From positions 1 through 34,932 of the forward strand of contig NSIQ01000036.1 in assembly GCA_002737415.1 (NCBI GenBank): DNA of 34,932 bases. Direction: 5' to 3'. Of this stretch, positions 26,839 to 32,913 are shown piece after piece. Numbering within the stretch: position 1 is the first letter of the stretch; each line of letters begins with the position of its first letter. The notes under the pieces were generated by a model, which was given only the letters and a program-made list of their open reading frames with translations, was not told where the DNA came from and made no database searches. This DNA comes from Alcaligenaceae bacterium (lineage in GTDB: Bacteria; Pseudomonadota; Gammaproteobacteria; Burkholderiales; Burkholderiaceae_B). A program made the translations under genes and the position numbers.

Positions 26839-27108
26839 ATGTCACAGTTAGATATTGTTGTTTCCAATAAACTCGGTTTACATGCGCGTGCCGCGGCCAA
26901 GCTCACACAGCTTGCGGGGAAGTTTCGTAGTGAAATTTTTATTTCAAAAGGCGCGCAGCGTGTCAATGCAAAAAGTATTATGGGGGTGATGATGCTTGCC
27001 GCCGGCATCGGTAGCACAGTCAAAATCGAAGCGTTGGGCGAAGATGCCGACCAAGCACTTACTGCAATTCAGGCGCTTTTTGATGATAAATTCGGCGAAG
27101 GCCAATAA
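26839..27108 (+). CDS. ptsH: Phosphocarrier protein HPr
   Basis: Takes phosphate from EI and passes it to EIIA. At 89 residues it is standard length. The active-site H15 lies in KLGLHARAAAKL, and the regulatory S46 lies in NAKSIMGVMML, the site of HPr kinase in species that have it (hprK is not in this window). The ATG is 37 nt after the EIIA stop and the gene ends 31 nt before ptsI. Confidence 0.96.
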   Translation: MSQLDIVVSNKLGLHARAAAKLTQLAGKFRSEIFISKGAQRVNAKSIMGVMMLAAGIGSTVKIEALGEDADQALTAIQALFDDKFGEGQ

Positions 27109-27139
27109 GCTTACCCAGTCCGCCCCGGCGGGCAGTCCT

Positions 27140-28855
27140 ATGATGTGCCTCTATGGGCAGGGTGTGGCGCGTGGCTATGCGATTGGTCGCGTAGTCGTGC
27201 TCGGTGCAACCGCTCTTGAGGTGTCGCACTACCGCATCGCTGAAGATCAAATTCAGGCCGAAAAAAGTCGGTTAACCAACGCCTTGGCAACGACTCAACT
27301 TGAAATGCACGAAATGGCCGCGAATCTGCCCGCCGATGCACCGCGCGAGCTTGCCGCGTTGTTAAGCGTACACGGTATGTTGCTCAGCGATCCGTTGCTC
27401 GCCGATCAGGCCGTGGCGCTGATTGACGAAAAACATTACAACGCCGAATGGGCATTGACGACACAAGGCCAGATCTTGGCTGAACAGTTCGCGGCCATCG
27501 AGGACGAATACCTTCGAGAGCGCGGTTCAGACGTGCGTCAGGTGATTGAGCGAGTGCTTCAGGTGTTGTCGGGTTCTAAGCAAGTGCTGGCGCTTAACCA
27601 TGAGGTCAACGCTGACGAGCACTTGATTGTCGTCGCGCACGATATCTCGCCGGCCGACATGATTCGGTTGCGGGGCGCGCGGTTTGCAGGCTTCGCCACC
27701 GATCTTGGCGGGGCAACCTCACACACTGCAATTGTCGCTCGCAGCTTAGGTGTGCCGGCCGTGGTTGCTCTAGGGCACGTGCGTATGTTGGTGCGTGACG
27801 GCGATATGATTGTTGTCGATGGCGCACATGGCACCATACTGGTGAATCCTTCGCGTCAGGCGCTTGAACAGTACCGCCGCCTGCAGCAGCTTTATTTAGA
27901 CGAACGCGCCGAGCTGTCGCTGTTAAAAGATGTTCCGGCAGAGACCTTAGACGGCATACTGATTGAACTCGAAGCCAATATCGAATTGCCTGATGAAGCG
28001 GCCTTGGCCGTGGCTAATGGTGCGACGGGGATTGGACTGTTTCGCAGCGAGTTTTTGTTTATGGGGCGTGGTGATTTGCCCACCGAACAAGAGCAATTCG
28101 AGGCTTATTTAAGCGTTGTGACAACGATGCAGCATCGTCCCGTTACGATTCGTACGCTTGATATTGGCGCGGATAAGACGCTTGATGGCGAGGCAACCGT
28201 TGCGACCAACCCCGCGTTGGGTTTGCGTGCGATTCGTTATTGTTTAGCGCATCCAGAATTGTTTGCGACCCAGTTACGCGCCATTTTACGGGCCTCGGCT
28301 CACGGTACCGTTCGGATCTTGATCCCGATGGTGGCGCATATGCACGAGGTGCATGCGACGCGTGCGGCGATTGCGTCAGCGAAGCGAGAACTTGACGAAC
28401 GAGGCCAACCCTACGACGATCACCTTTTGGTGGGTGCGATGGTCGAAGTGCCTGCAACCGCGATCGCTATCGAACCGTTTGCCGAGGCACTTGATTTTTT
28501 GTCGATCGGCACAAACGATTTAATTCAATACACACTCGCGATCGATCGCGCAGACAACGAAGTCGCTGCGCTCTACGATCCGCTGCATCCGGCGGTGTTG
28601 CGTTTGATTGCCAATACGATTAACGCAGGCGAACGCTTAGGCAAGCCCGTCGCGGTTTGCGGCGAAATGGCCGGAGACTCGCAGCTGACTCGTTTGTTGT
28701 TAGGCCTTGGGTTAAAGAATTTTTCGATGCATGCGCAACAATTGCTCGATGTGAAGCGTGAAATCCGGGGTGCACATTCAAACGCCTTGCGCCTGAAAGT
28801 GGCCAACTCCTTAAACCGCGCAAGCGAGATTGATCCCGCCACGCTTTACCACTAA
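27140..28855 (+). CDS. ptsI: PTS phosphoenolpyruvate-protein phosphotransferase (EI)
   Basis: Autophosphorylates from PEP and phosphorylates HPr. Starting at ATG 27140 (a second ATG follows at once) the product is 571 residues, close to the 575 of E. coli. The phosphorylated histidine is H195 in GGATSHTAIVARSLG. The PEP-binding C-terminal barrel shows GIGLFRSEFLFM, TIRTLDIGADK, LSIGTNDLIQYTLAIDR and AVCGEMAGD with the active-site Cys. The frame is open upstream inside ptsH, but those residues are not EI-like. It completes the EIIA-HPr-EI cassette. Confidence 0.96.
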   Translation: MMCLYGQGVARGYAIGRVVVLGATALEVSHYRIAEDQIQAEKSRLTNALATTQLEMHEMAANLPADAPRELAALLSVHGMLLSDPLLADQAVALIDEKHYNAEWALTTQGQILAEQFAAIEDEYLRERGSDVRQVIERVLQVLSGSKQVLALNHEVNADEHLIVVAHDISPADMIRLRGARFAGFATDLGGATSHTAIVARSLGVPAVVALGHVRMLVRDGDMIVVDGAHGTILVNPSRQALEQYRRLQQLYLDERAELSLLKDVPAETLDGILIELEANIELPDEAALAVANGATGIGLFRSEFLFMGRGDLPTEQEQFEAYLSVVTTMQHRPVTIRTLDIGADKTLDGEATVATNPALGLRAIRYCLAHPELFATQLRAILRASAHGTVRILIPMVAHMHEVHATRAAIASAKRELDERGQPYDDHLLVGAMVEVPATAIAIEPFAEALDFLSIGTNDLIQYTLAIDRADNEVAALYDPLHPAVLRLIANTINAGERLGKPVAVCGEMAGDSQLTRLLLGLGLKNFSMHAQQLLDVKREIRGAHSNALRLKVANSLNRASEIDPATLYH

Positions 28856-28884
28856 GGTCTGTGGGTAGCTTCGCCGGCAAGGGC

Positions 28885-28913
28885 TTGGCGCGGTCAAGTC
28901 GTAAGAGTAAAAT
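28885..28913 (+). promoter_or_regulatory. Possible ubiK promoter
   Basis: TTGGCG (28885-28890), 17-nt spacer, TAAAAT (28908-28913), 33 nt before the ubiK ATG. Ideal spacing and reasonable hexamers; it suggests ubiK is not only read through from ptsI. Confidence 0.5.
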
Positions 28914-28946
28914 TCAAACTTCATTATTTTGTTTGTCGAGAAAGCT

Positions 28947-29207
28947 ATGAATCCAAAAAACGCCTGGTTTGAAGAGTTTCAAAAAAATGTGTCTGACTTA
29001 ATTGCGCGTAGCCCTGCTGCCGATATCGAGCGCAATGTGAAAGGGTTTATGGGTCAAGCATTTAACAAAATGGATTTGATTACCCGCGATGAGTTCGACA
29101 TCCAGGTCGACATGCTCAAACGCGTACAAGAACGAGCGGCCATACTTGAAGCACAAGTCCAACAACTTGAGCAGCGTATGACGTTGCTTGAGGATGCTAA
29201 GGTCTAA
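28947..29207 (+). CDS. ubiK: Ubiquinone biosynthesis accessory factor UbiK
   Basis: An 86-residue member of the YqiC/BMFP family, which binds UbiJ and lipids and helps the aerobic ubiquinone pathway. The start is ATG 28947 (MNPKNAWFEEFQKNVSDLI); an upstream in-frame TTG adds six unlikely residues. The N-terminal half is amphipathic (DLIARSPAADIERNVKGFM), and the C-terminal 45 residues form a coiled coil (LKRVQERAAILEAQVQQLEQ). It lies upstream of comM in the same direction, a pairing I recall from other Burkholderiales. Confidence 0.9.
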   Translation: MNPKNAWFEEFQKNVSDLIARSPAADIERNVKGFMGQAFNKMDLITRDEFDIQVDMLKRVQERAAILEAQVQQLEQRMTLLEDAKV

Positions 29208-29232
29208 ACACTCAAGGCATTTGTGAGTTAGC

Positions 29233-29249
29233 TTTGCGCGCCGCGCAAA
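29233..29249. repeat. Perfect dyad between ubiK and comM
   Basis: TTTGCGCG-C-CGCGCAAA, two 8-bp perfect inverted arms with one central base. It could be a protein-binding operator, or as RNA a 6-bp stem with a 5-nt loop; no T-tract follows, so it is not a standard terminator. A second potential stem (TTCTCGG 29276-29282 with CCGAGAA 29303-29309) covers the comM ribosome-binding region. Confidence 0.5.
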
Positions 29250-29313
29250 ATGATCCCTCGGTAGGCAGTCGCGATTTCTCGGGCGATACTTTTGGCTTTT
29301 AGCCGAGAAGCCT

Positions 29314-30858
29314 ATGACTTTAGCCGTCCTCATGAGTCGTTCGTTGTTTGGAATGGACGCGCCCCCCGTTTGTGTTGAAACGCATTTAAGCAGCGGATTG
29401 CCTAGCTTTACGATGGTGGGGCTTGCGGATGCTGAGGTGCGCGAAAGTCGCGAACGCGTCAGGGCTGCGATTTTAAGTAGTGGCTTTGAGTTTCCGTCGG
29501 GGCGACTGACAGTGAATTTGTCGCCGGCCGAACTCCCTAAAGAGTCGGGTCGCTTTGATTTGCCGATTGCCTTAGGCGTATTGTTGGTGTCAGGGCAAAT
29601 CGAGCTGCCAGAGTTAGCGGCTCAGGCTGCTAAGGGAGTGCAACAAACCAGCCTTTCGTCCTTGGTGGTCGCAGGCGAGCTCTCTTTGACGGGGATGCTT
29701 TCGCCCATCAATGGTGCGATTGCGATTGCGCTGGCGGTCGCGCGCAGTCAACCCGAGGCAAGTTTGTTGTTGCCGCTTGCTAACGCTGAGCAGGCCGCTT
29801 ATGTGCCGGGCCTTCGGGTGCTCGGTGCTTACAGCCTAAGTGAGGTCGTCGAACATCTGAATGGGCGTCGACCGCTTGTGCCCTTTGTCGGCCCGGTTGC
29901 AGTGACCGGGCTCAACGACTTACCTTGCTTATCAGAGGTCCGCGGGCAACTGATGGCACGGCGCGCGCTTGAGGTGGCTGCCGCGGGCGGTCATAGCTTG
30001 TTGTTCTCGGGCACCCCTGGGGTGGGCAAAACGATGCTTGCTAAACGCCTGGGCGGCATCTTACCGGCGCTGACCCCTTCAGAGTGTCTAGAAGTGGCCT
30101 CGGTGGCCGCTTTTGCAGGGGTGCGCGATCGTGCCTGGGGGCAGAGGCCCTTTCGCGCGCCGCATCACTCGGCCTCGCTCGCTGCGATTTTGGGTGGGGG
30201 CTCGACGCCGCGCGCAGGTGAGGTGACGTTGGCCCATCGCGGGGTTCTCTTTTTAGACGAGTTTCCGGAGTTTGAGCGTCGGGTACGCGAGGGCCTGCGT
30301 GAACCACTAGAAAGTTTGTCAGTGACCATTGCGCGGGCTAAGCAAAAAGTCGAGTTTCCAGCCGATTTTCAACTCTTGGCGGCGATGAATCCTTGCCTGT
30401 GCGGCTGGTTTGGCCATGCGCAAGGTCGTTGCAAGTGTCGCGCAGAGCAAATTGCCGCTTACCAGCAGAGGCTTTCTGGTCCGGTAATGGATAGAATCGA
30501 TCTGTTCGTGACGTTGACCACGAGCGAAGAACCCTGGCTTGAGCTGCCGCCCGGTGAGACCTCTGCCTGCGTACGTCTGCGTGTTCAAGCCGCTCGGGAA
30601 CTGCAGCTTAAACGCCAAAGCACCGTCAATGCCCGTTTACCCGATCGTGCGCTGGAGGCTTGCTGCTCGATGACGCCTGCAGCCGCTAAACTATTGGGCA
30701 GTGCAATCAAAACGCACCACCTGTCGGCACGTTCAATACAGCGAATCCGTAGAGTTGCACGCACGTGCGCGGATCTGGCTGGTGCGCCAGAGATCGATGT
30801 CCCGCATTTCGCTGAGGCGTTTCAATACCGCGCGGCGATTTCTAAAGCGTCTCGTTAG
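29314..30858 (+). CDS. comM: ComM/YifB-type Mg-chelatase-like AAA+ ATPase
   Basis: AAA+ helicase-like protein that promotes branch migration during natural transformation. The 514-residue product has the YifB N-terminal domain (about 1-190, with SSGLPSFTMVGLADAEVRES), Walker A GTPGVGKT at 233-240, Walker B GVLFLDE at 310-316, RAPHHSASLAAILGGG and a zinc-type cysteine cluster NPCLCGW...CKC near 360-375. The C-terminal Mg-chelatase domain is also present, with LSARSIQRIRRVARTCADL. The start is ATG 29314. It is commonly co-encoded with ubiK. Downstream lies a 358-nt non-coding stretch before rpmI. Confidence 0.94.
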   Translation: MTLAVLMSRSLFGMDAPPVCVETHLSSGLPSFTMVGLADAEVRESRERVRAAILSSGFEFPSGRLTVNLSPAELPKESGRFDLPIALGVLLVSGQIELPELAAQAAKGVQQTSLSSLVVAGELSLTGMLSPINGAIAIALAVARSQPEASLLLPLANAEQAAYVPGLRVLGAYSLSEVVEHLNGRRPLVPFVGPVAVTGLNDLPCLSEVRGQLMARRALEVAAAGGHSLLFSGTPGVGKTMLAKRLGGILPALTPSECLEVASVAAFAGVRDRAWGQRPFRAPHHSASLAAILGGGSTPRAGEVTLAHRGVLFLDEFPEFERRVREGLREPLESLSVTIARAKQKVEFPADFQLLAAMNPCLCGWFGHAQGRCKCRAEQIAAYQQRLSGPVMDRIDLFVTLTTSEEPWLELPPGETSACVRLRVQAARELQLKRQSTVNARLPDRALEACCSMTPAAAKLLGSAIKTHHLSARSIQRIRRVARTCADLAGAPEIDVPHFAEAFQYRAAISKASR

Positions 30859-30952
30859 GCTATTTTTAGATTGGGGGGCCCAGTGCTCAAACTTGTGCTC
30901 GGTTTCAGCGGTTTTTTTTGCTCTCGGGCGTGCGAAGAACAAGAATTTGTCA

Positions 30953-30958
30953 TATAAT
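30953..30958 (+). promoter_or_regulatory. Likely -10 element of the rpmI-rplT promoter
   Basis: A perfect TATAAT in the comM-rpmI gap. No good -35 lies 17 bases upstream (GTGCGA is weak). Transcription from here would start near 30965 and give a leader of about 250 nt that contains all five tandem repeats. A T8 run at 30912-30919 precedes it, without a clear stem for a comM terminator. Confidence 0.5.
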
Positions 30959-30989
30959 CAAAGGCTTTCCTGAAAAACTTGCAGAGAAA

Positions 30990-31013
30990 ATGAGCAGAGA
31001 GAGTCAGGAATAA
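30990..31013 (+). other. Seven-codon mini-ORF in the rpmI leader (MSRESQE)
   Basis: ATG 30990 to TAA 31011-31013, directly before the repeat array. GAGA upstream is a weak ribosome-binding site. It might be a leader peptide, but such short ORFs arise by chance; listed because its stop abuts the first repeat unit. Confidence 0.15.
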
Positions 31014-31101
31014 GCAGTAAAAAGCAAGTAAGCAGTAAAAAGCAAGTAAGCAGTAAAAAGCAAGTAAGCAGTAAAAAGCAAGTAAGCAGTAAAAAGCAAG
31101 T
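31012..31101 (+). repeat. Five-copy 18-bp tandem repeat in the rpmI leader
   Basis: Five identical, directly adjacent copies of AAGCAGTAAAAAGCAAGT (31012-31029, 31030-31047, 31048-31065, 31066-31083, 31084-31101), then GCAGTTATAA. No spacers. The unit is purine-rich with a single C-containing turn and little self-pairing. An open frame through it reads SSKKQV per unit but has no start codon. It would form part of the 5' untranslated region of rpmI. The rest of the 30859-31216 gap holds the TATAAT element and small possible stems downstream, such as TCTTG/CAAGA (31117-31132) and GCAGG/CCTGC (31152-31187). Confidence 0.95.
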
Positions 31102-31216
31102 GCAGTTATAAGTGGATCTTGGGTTAACAAGACTGGCGGTCGATTCGTAAAGCAGGGCGCGCATCGAGCAACATGCCAGGCACCTGCAGAGCACAATTTA
31201 AGTAACAGGAACTAAA

Positions 31217-31414
31217 ATGCCTAAGATGAAAACTAAAAAAAGCGCTGCGAAGCGCTTTGAGGTTCGCGGCAGCGGATCAATTAAGCGGGGTCAGGCTTTT
31301 AAACGCCATATTTTGACCAAAAAAACCACCAAGACCAAGCGTCAGTTACGCGGGTCGACAGCGGTCGACAAATCAAATGTGGCTTCAGTTAAAGCCATGA
31401 TGCCCTTCGCTTAA
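31217..31414 (+). CDS. rpmI: 50S ribosomal protein bL35
   Basis: A 65-residue basic ribosomal protein beginning [20 protein letters not shown], the bL35 signature, with [16 protein letters not shown] in the middle. AGGA lies seven bases before ATG 31217. It is followed 11 nt later by rplT, the invariant L35-L20 pair. In most proteobacteria infC is immediately upstream; here it is about 5.8 kb away and a repeat-bearing leader takes its place. Confidence 0.97.
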   Translation: MPKMKTKKSAAKRFEVRGSGSIKRGQAFKRHILTKKTTKTKRQLRGSTAVDKSNVASVKAMMPFA

Positions 31415-31425
31415 GGATATAAAAC

Positions 31426-31785
31426 ATGCCTCGCGTCAAACGTGGTGTAACGGCCAGAGCCCGTCACAAAAAAGTTATTGCTAAAGCTAAAGGTTATCGC
31501 GGTCGCCGCGGTAATGTGTTCCGTATTGCCAAGCAAGCTGTTATGCGTGCTGGACAATACGCCTATCGAGATCGTCGCAATAAAAAGCGTACGTTTCGCG
31601 CGCTTTGGATCGCCCGTATCAACGCAGCAGTGCGTGAACACGGCGTCACCTACAGCGTCTTTATTGCTGGCCTGAAAAAAGCTTCAATCGAGCTCGACCG
31701 TAAAGTCTTGGCCGACATGGCCGTGCGTGACAAAGCTGGTTTTGCTGCAGTATTGAATCAGGCAAAATTAGCGTTGGCTGCTTAA
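31426..31785 (+). CDS. rplT: 50S ribosomal protein bL20
   Basis: A 119-residue 50S assembly protein; in E. coli it also represses its own operon by binding the leader mRNA. The N-terminal extension [20 protein letters not shown] and the globular part [20 protein letters not shown] are typical. Autoregulation here would need an L20 site in the relocated leader upstream of rpmI, which I cannot confirm by eye. Confidence 0.97.
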   Translation: MPRVKRGVTARARHKKVIAKAKGYRGRRGNVFRIAKQAVMRAGQYAYRDRRNKKRTFRALWIARINAAVREHGVTYSVFIAGLKKASIELDRKVLADMAVRDKAGFAAVLNQAKLALAA

Positions 31786-31803
31786 GCACGGACAAGTTGT
31801 ATC

Positions 31804-31833
31804 TGCAAACGGGGCCGTTGGGCTCCGTTTGCA
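31804..31833 (+). terminator. Hairpin between rplT and pheS
   Basis: A 13-bp stem (TGCAAACGGGGCC / GGCTCCGTTTGCA, one G-T pair) with a GTTG loop, then TTTC only. It probably acts as a partial terminator or attenuator separating ribosomal-protein expression from pheST, or as a processing barrier. It ends 33 nt before pheS. Confidence 0.65.
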
Positions 31834-31866
31834 TTTCAAAGATGTGATTTCACGAAGGTTGTAAAA

Positions 31867-32889
31867 ATGGCTGAGACGGTCGATGACCTGATTGAACAGG
31901 CCCGGGCACAGTTTGCACTGGCAACTGATGCGGCTGCGCTTGAAAACGCAAAAGCACGATTTTTGGGCAAACAAGGCTCGCTTACCGAACTCATGAAAGG
32001 GTTGGGCAAGCTTGACCCTGAGGCAAAACGCACAGAAGGTGCGCGTATTAATGCCATCAAACAACAGATTGAAGCCCTGCTGAACGTCCGACGCGCAGCA
32101 CTGGCGCAGGCTGAGCTTGATTTGCGCCTGGCAGCCGAAACGATCGATGTGACGTTGCCCGGTCGTGGCCGAGGCAAAGGTGGGATTCATCCAGTGATTC
32201 GCACTTGGCAGCGTGTTGAGGCGATCTTCAGATCAATCGGCTTTGATGTGGCCGATGGCCCCGAAATCGAAAACGACTGGACCAACTTCACTGCGCTGAA
32301 CAACCCTGAAAATCACCCAGCCCGTTCAATGCAAGATACTTTTTACGTCGATATCAACGACGCCCAAGGCCTGCCACTTTTACTGCGCACACACACGAGT
32401 CCGATGCAAGTGCGTTACGCACGCATGCATCAGCCTCCCATCAAAGTGATTGCACCCGGGCGCACTTATCGCGTGGACAGTGACGCCACGCATTCGCCAA
32501 TGTTTCATCAGGTTGAAGGCCTTTGGATTGACGAAAACATTTCTTTCGCAGACCTCAAAGGTGTCTATACAAATTTCTTGCGTTGCTTTTTCGAAACCGA
32601 CGCTCTTGAATTGCGTTTCAGACCATCGTTTTTTCCGTTCACCGAACCGTCGGCCGAGATCGATATGATGTTTACTTCGGGGCCCAACAAAGGTCGTTGG
32701 CTTGAAATCTCTGGGTCAGGGCAAGTCCACCCCGATGTGATCCGCAACTTTGGTCTCGACCCCGAGCGTTACATTGGCTTCGCCTTTGGCTCGGGCCTTG
32801 AGCGCCTGACCATGTTGCGCTACGGTGTCAATGATTTGCGACAGTTCTTTGAAGGCGATCTGCGCTTTTTACGTCAGTTCAACGATTAA
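31867..32889 (+). CDS. pheS: Phenylalanyl-tRNA synthetase alpha subunit
   Basis: Catalytic subunit of the class II alpha2-beta2 enzyme. The 340-residue protein has an N-terminal coiled coil (about 1-90), then the catalytic domain with [20 protein letters not shown] and motif 1 around [12 protein letters not shown]. Motif 2 is [20 protein letters not shown], and motif 3 is [17 protein letters not shown] near the C-terminus. GAAGG precedes ATG 31867 at a usable distance. pheT follows after 24 nt. Confidence 0.97.
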   Translation: MAETVDDLIEQARAQFALATDAAALENAKARFLGKQGSLTELMKGLGKLDPEAKRTEGARINAIKQQIEALLNVRRAALAQAELDLRLAAETIDVTLPGRGRGKGGIHPVIRTWQRVEAIFRSIGFDVADGPEIENDWTNFTALNNPENHPARSMQDTFYVDINDAQGLPLLLRTHTSPMQVRYARMHQPPIKVIAPGRTYRVDSDATHSPMFHQVEGLWIDENISFADLKGVYTNFLRCFFETDALELRFRPSFFPFTEPSAEIDMMFTSGPNKGRWLEISGSGQVHPDVIRNFGLDPERYIGFAFGSGLERLTMLRYGVNDLRQFFEGDLRFLRQFND

Positions 32890-32913
32890 TTTTTTAGATC
32901 GATACGGTTCACT

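Noticed and set aside
30912-30919. T8 run after comM as a terminator
   Set aside because: No stable stem ends next to it; GTGCTC occurs twice nearby but as a direct, not inverted, repeat.
31012-31101. CRISPR-like array
   Set aside because: Copies are directly adjacent with no spacers and only 18 bp long, and no cas genes are present; this is a plain tandem repeat.
30855-31196. Minus-strand open frames with repeated FYCLLA or TCFLLL units
   Set aside because: They are simply the 18-bp tandem repeat read in two antisense frames (18 is divisible by 3). No ribosome-binding site, no family, and they cover the promoter and leader of rpmI.
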